Origin: Paracoccaceae bacterium
GTDB taxonomy: Bacteria; Pseudomonadota; Alphaproteobacteria; Rhodobacterales; Rhodobacteraceae
Direction: 5' to 3'
DNA: 64,000 nucleotides
NCBI GenBank assembly: GCA_002708925.1
Contig: PAPN01000039.1
Span: 55,355 to 119,354, forward strand
Shown in pieces: positions 35,407 through 43,905 of this stretch. The translations under genes and the position numbers were made by a program. The notes under the pieces were generated by a model. That model did not search any database and was not told the origin of the DNA. It worked only from the letters and a program-made list of their open reading frames with translations. Within the stretch, counting starts at the first letter, position 1. Each line of letters begins with the position of its first letter.

Positions 35407-36747
35407 TCACACCGTATCCAGGTAGATGTCCACCCGCTCTTCCGGGGTCAGATCGTCCATGTAGCGCAGCTCTTGCCTTTTGGTCAGCACAAGGTTGCGG
35501 ATCATCTCGGGGGTGAAAATGCGCTTGATAACGTCACTGTTTTCAAAGGCATCAATGGCCGTGCCCCATTTGTCGGGGATGTGCGGCAGGTCCAGCGCAT
35601 AGGCATTGCCCGAGATCGGTTCGGGCGGCGAGAGCTTGTCCTCGATCCCGGTCAGCGCCGCGCCCAGAATGGCCGTCAGCAGCAGATAGGGGTTCACATC
35701 GCCGCCCGCGACCCGGTGTTCCAGCCGCCGCGCCTTGGGGCTGCCCGAGGGCACGCGAATGGCCGAGGTCCGGTTCTCATAGGCCCAGCTGATCCCCGTC
35801 GGCGCGTGGGCGCCCGGCACCATCCGGTCATAGCTGTTCCAATGCGGGGCAAAGATCAGCGTGCTGTCGTGCATGGCGCGCATACAGCCCGCGATCGCGT
35901 GATGCAGCATATCCGTGCCCTTGGGGCCGCCATCGTCAAAGACGTTATTGCCATCCTTGTCGATCAGCGAAAAATGCGTGTGCAGGCCCGATCCGGCGTA
36001 GTCATCATAGGGTTTGGCCATAAAGGACGCCGCGAACCCGTGGCTGCGCGCCAGCCCCTTGACCAGCATCTTGAACAGCCAGGCGTCATCGGCGGCGCGC
36101 AGGGCGTCATCGCAATGCATCAGGTTGATTTCGAACTGGCCCAGCCCGGCCTCGGAAATGGCGGTGTCGGCGGGGATGTCCATTTCCTCGCAGGCGTCAT
36201 AGAGATCGGTGAAAAAGCTGTCGAACGCATCCAGCGCGCGGATCGACAGGGTTTCGGCCGCCTTGCGCCGTTTGCCGGACCGGGGGCTGATCGGCACGCT
36301 CAGGTCGCGGCCCGAGTCGTCGATCAGGAAGAATTCCATCTCCATTGCCACGACGGGGGTCAGGCCGATGGCTTTGTAGCGTTCGACAATGGCGCGCAGG
36401 GCGTGGCGGGGGTCGCCCTCGTAGGGGCGGCCGTCCTCGCGATACATCCACAGCGGCAGCAGGGCGGTGGGCGCCGACAGCCAGGGCATGGGCATAAAGC
36501 CCCGCTCGGTCGGGCGCAGCACGCCATCGGCGTCGCCGCTGTCAAAAACCAGGGGGCTGTCTTCGATGTCCTCGCCCCAGATGTCCAGATTCAACACGGA
36601 CATGGGAAAGCGCGTCCCGTCCTCGACCACCTTATCGGCAAAGCGGGTGGGCACACGTTTGCCGCGCGCCTGTCCGTTCAGATCTGCCGCGGCCACGCGG
36701 ATGGTACGCACTTCGGGGTGCTTTCTCAGCCAGTTGTACATTTTCAT
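35407..36747 (-). CDS. Glutamine-synthetase-like gamma-glutamyl-amine ligase, copy 2
   Basis: The second PuuA-like ligase of the block, with 446 residues from the ATG at 36747 (MKMYNWLRKHPEVRTIRVAA); a start at 36795 with 16 more residues cannot be excluded. Motifs are VVAMEMEFFLIDDSG, GQFEINLMHCDDALRAAD, GLHTHFSLIDKDGN and WAYENRTSAIRVPSG. It differs from copy 1 throughout, so the two probably use different amines or form a hetero-oligomer. The 186-base region upstream holds two TTTGATCAAA palindromes. Confidence 0.85.
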   Translation of the reverse strand: MKMYNWLRKHPEVRTIRVAAADLNGQARGKRVPTRFADKVVEDGTRFPMSVLNLDIWGEDIEDSPLVFDSGDADGVLRPTERGFMPMPWLSAPTALLPLWMYREDGRPYEGDPRHALRAIVERYKAIGLTPVVAMEMEFFLIDDSGRDLSVPISPRSGKRRKAAETLSIRALDAFDSFFTDLYDACEEMDIPADTAISEAGLGQFEINLMHCDDALRAADDAWLFKMLVKGLARSHGFAASFMAKPYDDYAGSGLHTHFSLIDKDGNNVFDDGGPKGTDMLHHAIAGCMRAMHDSTLIFAPHWNSYDRMVPGAHAPTGISWAYENRTSAIRVPSGSPKARRLEHRVAGGDVNPYLLLTAILGAALTGIEDKLSPPEPISGNAYALDLPHIPDKWGTAIDAFENSDVIKRIFTPEMIRNLVLTKRQELRYMDDLTPEERVDIYLDTV

Positions 36748-36838
36748 GTTTCGATGAGGCCGTTCCCACAAGCCAGACGCAAGCGATTCTTGCATCTCAA
36801 ACGCTTGGGGACCATGCCCTTGGTCCCTGTTTGTTAAC

Positions 36839-36850
36839 TTTTGATCAAAA
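36839..36850. promoter_or_regulatory. Perfect 12-bp palindrome TTTTGATCAAAA
   Basis: Located 92 bases before the ATG of the second PuuA-like gene. It shares the core TTTGATCAAA with the site at 36914 and resembles sites near 40266 and 40325 upstream of the whole block. Confidence 0.5.
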
Positions 36851-36913
36851 TATTTGCGTCAAACAGTGGCTGCAAACTCCGAAACGTATATGGAGTTCCC
36901 CTGCGTCCGAATA

Positions 36914-36925
36914 ATTTGATCAAAT
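36914..36925. promoter_or_regulatory. Perfect 12-bp palindrome ATTTGATCAAAT
   Basis: Second TTTGATCAAA core, 75 bases (about seven helical turns) from the first, between the permease stop (36934) and the PuuA-like gene. The paired arrangement suggests looping or cooperative binding. Confidence 0.5.
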
Positions 36926-36933
36926 ATTGGATA

Positions 36934-37740
36934 CTACCGGATCAACCTTGGACGCAAGCGAATTTTGCGGCGATGTTGCTGCGGCAGATGCCGGTTCAGC
37001 CGATGATTGATCCATCCGAACAGCCCGATCACGATCAGCGTCAACAGGATGAAATAGCCCGCGAAGATCGGGTAGGGCACGAAGGGGTTGAAGGTTTTCT
37101 CGGCAAAATAAGAGGCATAATACAGCGCGTCCCCCTTCTGCCGCCATGCCGGAAAACTCGAGAAAAACACAAGCGCCGTCGCGTGGAACAGAAAGATCGC
37201 CTCGTTCGTGTAGGCCGGCCAGGCCAGGCGCAGCATGGTGGGCCAGGTGATGCGGCGGAACTTGTTCCAGCCGCTGAACCCATAGGCGTCCGCGGCCTCG
37301 GTGTCACCTTTGGGAATGGAGCGCAGCGCGCCATAGAAAATCTCGGCCGAATAGGCGGCGGTGTTGAAAAACAGCACCATCAATGCGCCCAGCCAGGCGT
37401 CGGTGAAGGGCGCAAAGATCGGGACGACTTTCTTCAATGACAGGAACAGGAAGTAGCCAAAGAAGAACTGGATGAACAGGGGCGAGCCTCGGAACACAAA
37501 GATGAACCAGGTGGCCGGTGTGCGCAGCCAGGGCAGGGCCGAATTCTTGGCCACCGCCAGCGCGGTTGCCAGAAAGAACCCCGCCAGCAGCGCCAGAACG
37601 CCGAAATAGATGTTCCACAACATCCCCGAGCCGATCAGCGTGAACTGGTGACACAGGGTGAAATCGGTCTTGGGCAGCAGGCGCTCTCCGATTCCGATCG
37701 AGCGCAGGCCGTAATCCTGAATGGTTTGCCAGCAGCTCAT
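36934..37740 (-). CDS. Amino-acid-type ABC transporter permease, second subunit
   Basis: A 268-residue inner-membrane permease of the HisM/ArtM type. Five to six membrane segments are visible (for example GMLWNIYFGVLALLAGFFLATAL, FIFVFRGSPLFIQFFFGYFLF, PIFAGYFILLTLIVIGLF), and the EAA loop that touches the ATPase is EIFYGALRSIPKGDTEAADAYG. The ATG at 37740 overlaps the upstream permease stop (ATGA). With the other permease, the ATPase and the binding protein it forms a complete importer on paper. Confidence 0.88.
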   Translation of the reverse strand: MSCWQTIQDYGLRSIGIGERLLPKTDFTLCHQFTLIGSGMLWNIYFGVLALLAGFFLATALAVAKNSALPWLRTPATWFIFVFRGSPLFIQFFFGYFLFLSLKKVVPIFAPFTDAWLGALMVLFFNTAAYSAEIFYGALRSIPKGDTEAADAYGFSGWNKFRRITWPTMLRLAWPAYTNEAIFLFHATALVFFSSFPAWRQKGDALYYASYFAEKTFNPFVPYPIFAGYFILLTLIVIGLFGWINHRLNRHLPQQHRRKIRLRPRLIR

Positions 37741-38621
37741 GCCTCGGCCCTCCGCATGGCTTCTCCGGCGGCGGTGGCCTGACCGTGGGACAGGCGGCGC
37801 ATCAGACGTTCCAGCACCAGCTCGGACACACGGGTAAAGCCCAGATAGAACACCAGCAGCCCCAGGAAATACCACATGCGCCAGTCAGGATGCGGATAAT
37901 CGGTAAAGCGCGGCGTTTTCGAGGCGCCCAGCTCGCGCGCCCAATAGACGATATCCTCGACCCCCAGCAGGAACAGCAGGGGCGTGGCCTTGATCAGCAC
38001 CATCCACAGATTCGACAGGCCCGGCAGCGCATAGACCCACATCTGCGGCACCAGAATACGCCAGAAAGCCTGCCGCTTTGTCATGCCATAGGCATAGGCG
38101 GTTTCCATCTGCGCATGGGGCACGGCGCGCATGGCTCCGAACAGGACATTGGCGGCAAAGGCCCCAAACACGATGGCAAAGGTCAGCACGGCCAGCGCAA
38201 AGCCATAGACCTCGTGCACCCATTGCGGGGCCGAGCCCAGCGGCAGTTTGGCCGCAGAACAGACAACGAAATCATTGCCCTGGCGGATCGGCTGGTCCCA
38301 ATCGGGGCACAGAACCTGATGGCGCAGCCATTCAAACCCCTGATCCAGCGCGATCACGAAGAACAGGAAAAACGCGATGTCCGGCACCCCGCGCACGACC
38401 GCGATATAGATCTTGCCCAGCCAGCGCAGCGGCGCGACATGCGATTTGGCCGCGCTTGCTCCGGCAAAGCCAAAGGCCAGCGCCACCGGAGCCGTAATCG
38501 CCAGCAGCAGCAGCACCGTGCCCAGCGAATAGAACAGCATCATATGCTTGGTGGTGGTCAGATAGCAGCTTAGCCAGGTCAGGCCGGACAGCGTATCGGG
38601 GTCAGTGCAATAGGGAAACAT
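37737..38621 (-). CDS. Amino-acid-type ABC transporter permease, first subunit
   Basis: A 294-residue inner-membrane permease of the HisQ/GlnP type. It has membrane helices at YSLGTVLLLLAITAPVALAFGFA, IYIAVVRGVPDIAFFLFFVIAL and LAVLTFAIVFGAFAANVLFGAM, and the EAA loop is NVLFGAMRAVPHAQMETAYAYGM. A periplasmic insertion of about 35 residues holds two Cys (HQVLCPDWDQ, DFVVCSAAK). It is followed by the second permease with a four-base overlap and preceded, 56 bases away, by the interrupted binding-protein gene. Confidence 0.88.
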   Translation of the reverse strand: MFPYCTDPDTLSGLTWLSCYLTTTKHMMLFYSLGTVLLLLAITAPVALAFGFAGASAAKSHVAPLRWLGKIYIAVVRGVPDIAFFLFFVIALDQGFEWLRHQVLCPDWDQPIRQGNDFVVCSAAKLPLGSAPQWVHEVYGFALAVLTFAIVFGAFAANVLFGAMRAVPHAQMETAYAYGMTKRQAFWRILVPQMWVYALPGLSNLWMVLIKATPLLFLLGVEDIVYWARELGASKTPRFTDYPHPDWRMWYFLGLLVFYLGFTRVSELVLERLMRRLSHGQATAAGEAMRRAEA

Positions 38622-38677
38622 CGTCAGATCCGGTCAGGGCAGGGGCGTGATCGCCCCCACCCAAGAGTATTGGGCGA

Positions 38678-39391
38678 TCAGAAGGTTTCGCCGATTTTCC
38701 ACTTCACGATCAGCGCGTTCAGCGTGCCGTCATCCTTCATCGACTGGATCGCGGCGTCGAATTTGTCACGCAGGGCGCTGTCGGATTTGCGGATGCCCAT
38801 GCCGACACCGCCGCCGATCAGCTCTTCTTTTTCCAGGAAAACCAGCTGGTCGCTGGCTTCGACCTGATCGAGCAGGCTGGCTTTGTCGGCCAGGGTGGCG
38901 TCGGCCTCGCCGTTCAGGACGGCGGCCAGGGCCTCGTCCACGGTCGAGAATTCAACCAGCTGCGCGCCCGCGGCGGCCACGAACGAGGCCTGGATCGTGT
39001 TGGCCTGCGCCGCAATCACGGCGGTGGTGACATCCACATCCGCGCTGAGCGCCGCATAGGCCTAGGGGTCGGGCTGGGTGTAGGCCTGGGTAAAGTCGAT
39101 CTTTTCCTTGCGCTCGTCGGTGATCGACATGCCGGCAATGATGGTGTCATAGTTGCCCGAGACCAGGTTCGGAATGATCGAATCCCATTCGTTGGTGACC
39201 CATTCGCAGGTCAGCTCGGCGCGTTTGCACAGCTCGTCGCCCAAGTCGCGCTCAAAGCCCGCAACCTCGCCATTATCGTCCAGATAGTTGAAGGGGGCAT
39301 AGGCGCCCTCGGTGCCCATCCGGATGGTGTCGGCGGTGGCAATGCCAGCGGTCAGGGCCAGCGCGGCGGTGGTCAGGATCAGTTTTTTCAT
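38678..39391 (-). pseudogene. ABC transporter substrate-binding protein interrupted by an in-frame TAG
   Basis: The frame starts with a signal peptide (MKKLILTTAALALTAGIATA) and the family-3 solute-binding opening DTIRMGTEGAYAPFNYLDDNG. It continues to GMSITDERKEKIDFTQAYTQPDP, then meets TAG at 39064-39062 (codon 110). The same frame then runs on for 127 codons (AYAALSADVDVTTAVIAAQ, ADATLADKASLLDQVEAS, terminal ALIVKWKIGETF) to its stop at 38678. The two parts together are one normal lysine/arginine/ornithine-type binding protein of 237 codons. One base change explains it. The truncated product would lack lobe 2 and half of the ligand site. Confidence 0.88.
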
Positions 39392-39429
39392 GGTTCACTC
39401 CCGTGGTTAGAAATCGGTGCCGGCGGGCG

Positions 39430-40218
39430 TCACAGATGCGACGTGACCGACAGGAATTGTTGCAGGCGTTCGGATTTGGGGCTGCCAAAGAGCGTGCCCG
39501 GCGCGCCTTCTTCTTCGATCCGGCCCTGGTGCAGAAACACGACATGGCTGCTGACATCATGGGCCATTTTCATATCGTGGGTGACGATCAGCATGGTGCG
39601 CCCCTCGGCGGCCAGATCCTTGATGACCTTCACGACTTCTTGTTCCAGTTCGGGGTCCAGGGCGCTGGTGGGTTCGTCAAACAGGATCGCCTCGGGCTCC
39701 ATGCACAGGGCGCGGGCGATGGCGGCGCGCTGCTGCTGACCGCCCGACAATTGCGCCGGGTAGACATCGCATTTGTCGCCGATCCCGACCTTGTCCAGAT
39801 AGCGGCGGGCGGCGGCCTCGACCTCGGCCTTGTCGCGGCCCAGAACGGTGACGGGGGCCTCCATCACGTTTTCCAGAATTGTCATATGGGCCCACAGGTT
39901 GAACTGCTGGAACACCATGGACAGGTTGGTACGGATGCGCAGCACCTGCGCCGGATCGCCCGGATGGCGAGCGTGCCCCTGACCTTTCCACAGGACGGGC
40001 TCGCCCTTGAACAGAATCTCGCCTTCCTGGCTGTCCTCCAGCAGGTTGGCGCAGCGCAGAATCGTGGATTTCCCGGACCCCGACGAGCCAATCAACGAGA
40101 CAACATCCCCCCGATGCGCGGTGATATCCACGCCCTTCAGGACTTCCAGCGCGCCATAGGCTTTGTGCAGCCCCCGAATTTCGATGACTGGAGCGTTTTC
40201 GGACACTTCCGACCCCAT
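39430..40218 (-). CDS. Amino-acid-type ABC transporter ATP-binding protein
   Basis: A 262-residue ATPase of the HisP/GlnQ type. Walker A is LIGSSGSGKSTILRC, the Q-loop MVFQQFNLWAHMTILENV, the signature LSGGQQQRAAIARAL, Walker B ILFDEPTSALDPE and the switch His IVTHDMKMAH. A ten-residue insertion after the first domain (QGHARHPGDPAQVLRIR) resembles that of histidine/lysine-type HisP. It is the first gene of the minus-strand amine block, with candidate operator sites 47 to 120 bases upstream of its start. Confidence 0.92.
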   Translation of the reverse strand: MGSEVSENAPVIEIRGLHKAYGALEVLKGVDITAHRGDVVSLIGSSGSGKSTILRCANLLEDSQEGEILFKGEPVLWKGQGHARHPGDPAQVLRIRTNLSMVFQQFNLWAHMTILENVMEAPVTVLGRDKAEVEAAARRYLDKVGIGDKCDVYPAQLSGGQQQRAAIARALCMEPEAILFDEPTSALDPELEQEVVKVIKDLAAEGRTMLIVTHDMKMAHDVSSHVVFLHQGRIEEEGAPGTLFGSPKSERLQQFLSVTSHL

Positions 40219-40265
40219 TTTTTGTTTTTATTGGGTTTAGTAGGTCGAAAAATGGGGACGCGTGC

Positions 40266-40336
40266 AATGATCAAAGCGGTGAAAATCATCCAGAAACGGC
40301 ACGATTGACCCTAAGTCATCAGGAATTTGATCATTT
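40266..40336. promoter_or_regulatory. Two imperfect TTTGATCAAA-like sites upstream of the amine block
   Basis: AATGATCAAAG around 40267 and ATTTGATCATT around 40325 flank the likely promoter of the ABC ATPase gene. Both contain the TGATCA core of the perfect palindromes at 36839 and 36914 with one or two arm mismatches. Confidence 0.4.
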
Positions 40337-40369
40337 CTGAGCGCGCCACGCTGCGTCGGCGGTGTCGGC

Positions 40370-40810
40370 TTAGGGCCTGGTCTCGATTCGCTGGCGCGCC
40401 AGAGCGCTGTCACGGTCATTGATTCCCAGCAGATTGGCGACCAGCCGCAACAGCGCGTTTTCAGCGTCATCGCGGGTGCCGTCGGCCAGAACCACGGCCC
40501 AGAGCGCCTCGATCACGGCGGTGCGGTCCTCGTAGGCGACGGCGTCCTTGATCGCGCGGGTGAAACGAACGGTGTCGGGGGCCTCGGATTCCAGGGTCTC
40601 GGCTTGCGCCAGCAGTTCCTGCGTGGCGGCGGTCTCCAGCCCGTAGCGATCGGCGGCAATGGTCAGGATGCGCGCGCGCTCGGCGCTGTCGAAATGCCCA
40701 TCCGAGCGGGCCACCCGCACCAGCAGGGCCATCAGCGCCAGCCGCGCATCGGAATCGGGCAGGCGAGACGGAGAGGGCTGGGTGAGGCGTTTCAGAAAAT
40801 CAGCAAACAT
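40370..40810 (-). CDS. TerB-fold protein, copy A
   Basis: A 146-residue all-helical protein of the TerB/DjlA N-terminal type. The core LALMALLVRVARSDGHFDSAERARILTIA holds the Asp/Glu pattern thought to bind a metal, and the second half repeats it (EALWAVVLADGTRDDAENALLRLVANLLG). No signal peptide, and an aliphatic helix follows the N-terminal MFADFLKRLTQ. It is 36 bases downstream of a related gene on the same strand. In roseobacters such pairs are not part of a ter tellurite operon, and their role is unknown. Confidence 0.78.
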   Translation of the reverse strand: MFADFLKRLTQPSPSRLPDSDARLALMALLVRVARSDGHFDSAERARILTIAADRYGLETAATQELLAQAETLESEAPDTVRFTRAIKDAVAYEDRTAVIEALWAVVLADGTRDDAENALLRLVANLLGINDRDSALARQRIETRP

Positions 40811-40846
40811 GCCCCTGCATATAGGGGCTGAATGCGGCGCTGCCAA

Positions 40847-41320
40847 TCATTGATCATCCGCGGCGCGGCGCTGGACCTGCTCGATGGTGTGCACGGCGGC
40901 AACGCGGGCCTGAAGACTGTCGGCCTCGGACAGGCCAAGCGCGGTCCGGGCGCTTTCGACCACGCTCAGCTCTTCGGGGCGTTCTTGCCCGTCGGACAGG
41001 GCGACCTCCCACATGGTTTCCAGGGCCCCCAGCCGGTCATCGAAATCCACCCCCTCGCGGATCATTTCCGAAAACACATCCATATGGGGGGCGTGTTCCT
41101 CCATTTTTTCGCACACGGCGCGCATTTTGGCCGCCTCAACCGGGTTCAGATCATAGAGCCGCTGGAAAATCCGGTCGATGCGCTGGATTTCCTTCACGTT
41201 GTAATTGCGGTCGGATTTGGCCACGCGCACCAGCAAAGCGCCCAGGGCCAGTTTTTCATCTGGCTCGGGTAACGCGTTGGATTTACTGGCTTTGAGCGCG
41301 CGAAACAGGTGTGAGAACAT
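40847..41320 (-). CDS. TerB-fold protein, copy B
   Basis: A 157-residue homologue of the neighbour. It has LALGALLVRVAKSDRNYNVKEIQRIDRIF in the first half and LETMWEVALSDGQERPEELSVVESARTALGL in the second, with the same spacing of acidic residues. It begins MFSHLFRALKAS, like copy A's MFADFLKRLT, so the pair looks like a tandem duplication. Cytoplasmic. The upstream 188-base gap holds the promoter of this pair and of the divergent gene at 41509; no clear element is visible there. Confidence 0.78.
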   Translation of the reverse strand: MFSHLFRALKASKSNALPEPDEKLALGALLVRVAKSDRNYNVKEIQRIDRIFQRLYDLNPVEAAKMRAVCEKMEEHAPHMDVFSEMIREGVDFDDRLGALETMWEVALSDGQERPEELSVVESARTALGLSEADSLQARVAAVHTIEQVQRRAADDQ

Positions 41321-41508
41321 GGTTTCACGCTACGCCAAGAAACGATTCCCGCAAAAGAAAAGACAGGTCAGGGCGCAACAGGGCCGGGATTTTGTGACAA
41401 AGGCGCGACAGTTGGATTGCCTCATCCCGGCCACATTTCGTCCGCAAAATCTGCACCAAGGCTCAATACAACCTTAAGAGATGAGAGGCACCAGTAGGAG
41501 TTCGGGCA

Positions 41509-42027
41509 ATGAACCGGATGGTATCAAAAGACTGGGAAGGGGTAGATGCTGGCACGCAGGTCTCGGCAGGGTCCGAGCTGGCGCAAGCGGCGGTTGAGTT
41601 TGATTGGCACAACGGCGATCTGAAGGTTTTGGGGCGCTTGATGTCAAAAATCGGGTTGGATCTGGCAACGGCGGTTCAGGTGTTCCTGAACGGGCGCCCG
41701 CAAGAGTTCAACCATATGCACAAGGATGATGTCCCGCTTGAGGACAGCGCGCGCTGTTCCATGCTGGACTGTCTGCACCGGAAAATCAGCTGCGGGTTCT
41801 ACCTGCCGGACCCCGAGGTCGGCCTGGCGCCGGTTCGGGACGCGGCCGAGGCCTGGTTCGCGCGGCAGCGGCACGATGCGGCGCGTGGCACGCAGGGCCG
41901 CTGGGTGTTTGATGAGACCCGGTTCAACGCGATCTCGGATCAGGGGCCGACACGGATCGTGATGCCCCCGCAGCCCGATAGCAGGCCGGCTCTGTTGCGG
42001 GTTCTGCTGGATCCGATCTGGAGATAA
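41509..42027 (+). CDS. Conserved hypothetical protein, 172 residues
   Basis: No family recognised. A soluble protein with a helical N-terminus (SELAQAAVEFDWHNGDLKVLGRLMSKIGLDLATAVQVFLNG), then a short Cys-containing region (ARCSMLDCLHRKISCGFYLPDP), and a C-terminal part rich in Arg and Pro. The RBS TAGGAG lies 12 bases before the ATG. It stands alone between the TerB pair and pyrG and shares a strong bidirectional terminator with pyrG. Confidence 0.6.
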   Translation: MNRMVSKDWEGVDAGTQVSAGSELAQAAVEFDWHNGDLKVLGRLMSKIGLDLATAVQVFLNGRPQEFNHMHKDDVPLEDSARCSMLDCLHRKISCGFYLPDPEVGLAPVRDAAEAWFARQRHDAARGTQGRWVFDETRFNAISDQGPTRIVMPPQPDSRPALLRVLLDPIWR

Positions 42028-42057
42028 TCCACAGGTAAACCCACGGAAAAACATAGA

Positions 42058-42083
42058 AAAACGGGGCCCAGCGGCCCCGTTTT
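42058..42083. terminator. Bidirectional terminator between 41509 gene and pyrG
   Basis: An 11-base perfect stem AAAACGGGGCC/GGCCCCGTTTT with loop CAGC. A-runs and T-runs flank both sides, so it can stop transcription from either direction. Confidence 0.9.
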
Positions 42084-42089
42084 CTGTGT

Positions 42090-43733
42090 TTATACCAGGC
42101 GCGATGTTTCCACGGCAGCGCGCACGAAATCCTTGAACAGGGGGTGCGGATCGAAGGGTTTGGACTTTAGTTCGGGGTGGTATTGCACGCCGATGAACCA
42201 GGGGTGATCAGTCCATTCCACGATTTCCGGCAGCCGGCCATCGGGCGACATGCCCGAGAAGGTCAGCCCGCAGGCCTCTAGCTTTTCGCGGTATTTGATG
42301 TCCACCTCATAGCGGTGACGGTGGCGTTCCTCGATCGCGGTGTCGCCATAGACCTGCGCCACCTTGGAGCCCTCGGTCAACACGGCGTCATAGGCGCCCA
42401 GACGCATGGTGCCGCCCTTGTCGTCATCGGCCTTGCGCTGGACCTTGGCGTTGCCCTGCACCCATTCCTTCAGGTGATAGACCACGGGTTCGAAACGCTT
42501 GCCCCCGGATTCGTGATCGAATTCTTCAGAGCCCGCAGTGTCGATACCAGCCACGTTGCGGGCGGCCTCGATCACGGCCATTTGCATCCCCAGGCAGATG
42601 CCCAGATAGGGGATTTTGCGCGTACGGGCGAATTCGGCCGCTTTGATTTTCCCCTCGGTGCCGCGTTCGCCAAAGCCGCCGGGCACCAGAATGGCGTGGA
42701 AGCCCTCCAGATGCGGGGCCGGGTCGGAATTGTCGAAAATCTCGGCATCCACCCATTCCACATTCACCTTCACCCGGTTGGCCATGCCGCCGTGGGTCAG
42801 GGCCTCTTTGATGGATTTATAGGCGTCTTCCAGTTGCACGTATTTGCCGACAATGGCCACGTTGACCTCGCCATCGGCATTGTGGATGCGGTCCACCACG
42901 TCATCCCATTTCGACATGTCCGGCTTGGGCGCGGGCGAGATGCCGAACGCGTCCAGAACCGCCTGATCCAGACCTTCGTGGTGATAGGCCAGCGGGGCCT
43001 CGTAGATCGAGTTCAGATCATAGGCGGCGATCACCGCGTCCTTGCGGACGTTACAGAACAGGGCGATTTTCTCGCGTTCTTTTTCCGGAATCGGCTGTTC
43101 GCTGCGGCACACCAGCACGTCAGGCGCGATGCCGATGCTTTGCAGTTCCTTGACGCTGTGCTGGGTGGGTTTGGTTTTCAGCTCGCCCGAGGCAGCCAGA
43201 TAGGGCAGCAGGGTCAGGTGCATGAAAATACACTGGCCGCGCGGGCGATCGTGGGTGAACTGGCGGATCGCCTCGAAGAAGGGCAGGCCCTCGATATCGC
43301 CGACGGTGCCGCCGATTTCGCACAGCATGAAATCGACCTCGTCATCGCCGACCGCCAGGAAATCCTTGATCTCGTTGGTGACGTGGGGAACGACCTGAAT
43401 GGTTTTGCCCAGGTAATCGCCGCGACGCTCTTTTTCCAGAACGTTGGAATAGATTCGCCCCGAACTGACCGAGTCGGTCATCCGCGCGGGCACGCCGGTG
43501 AAACGCTCGTAATGGCCCAGGTCCAGATCGGTTTCGGCGCCATCGTCGGTGACGAACACCTCGCCGTGTTCAAACGGGCTCATGGTGCCGGGATCGACGT
43601 TCAGGTAGGGATCCAGTTTGCGCAGACGGACCGAGAAACCGCGCGCCTGCAACAATGCGCCCAAGGCGGCCGAGGCCAGCCCCTTGCCCAGCGAGGACAC
43701 AACACCGCCGGTGATGAAGATATAACGAGCCAT
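42090..43733 (-). CDS. pyrG: CTP synthase
   Basis: Makes CTP from UTP, ATP and glutamine, the last step of pyrimidine nucleotide synthesis. The 547 residues comprise the synthetase domain ([73 protein letters not shown]) and a C-terminal glutaminase domain (VPGGFGERG, the Cys in [17 protein letters not shown], and [17 protein letters not shown]). The ATG at 43733 is the family start. Cytoplasmic, forms filaments in some bacteria. It is downstream of secG on the same strand with a 172-base gap. Confidence 0.97.
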   Translation of the reverse strand: MARYIFITGGVVSSLGKGLASAALGALLQARGFSVRLRKLDPYLNVDPGTMSPFEHGEVFVTDDGAETDLDLGHYERFTGVPARMTDSVSSGRIYSNVLEKERRGDYLGKTIQVVPHVTNEIKDFLAVGDDEVDFMLCEIGGTVGDIEGLPFFEAIRQFTHDRPRGQCIFMHLTLLPYLAASGELKTKPTQHSVKELQSIGIAPDVLVCRSEQPIPEKEREKIALFCNVRKDAVIAAYDLNSIYEAPLAYHHEGLDQAVLDAFGISPAPKPDMSKWDDVVDRIHNADGEVNVAIVGKYVQLEDAYKSIKEALTHGGMANRVKVNVEWVDAEIFDNSDPAPHLEGFHAILVPGGFGERGTEGKIKAAEFARTRKIPYLGICLGMQMAVIEAARNVAGIDTAGSEEFDHESGGKRFEPVVYHLKEWVQGNAKVQRKADDDKGGTMRLGAYDAVLTEGSKVAQVYGDTAIEERHRHRYEVDIKYREKLEACGLTFSGMSPDGRLPEIVEWTDHPWFIGVQYHPELKSKPFDPHPLFKDFVRAAVETSRLV

Positions 43734-43905
43734 GTCGGCGTCTCCCGTGATTTTCGCCTGGCAGAATGCCAAAACCTGCGCCCCTACGGTTCAAAAAACC
43801 GCAGCACCACGGGACTCAAGCCTTACTAGATTCGCAAAAAATACGCAAGACGACCGCAAGATGCAGTTGCGGTCATCCGCGAAAATTCAAGGTGTTGTGG
43901 TTCTA

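Noticed and set aside
39062..39064. TAG as pyrrolysine codon in the binding protein
   Set aside because: Pyrrolysine use is not known in this group, and no pyl genes are in the window. A nonsense change or error is simpler.
40370..41320. A tellurite resistance operon
   Set aside because: Only TerB-fold genes are present, without any other ter gene, so resistance is not claimed.
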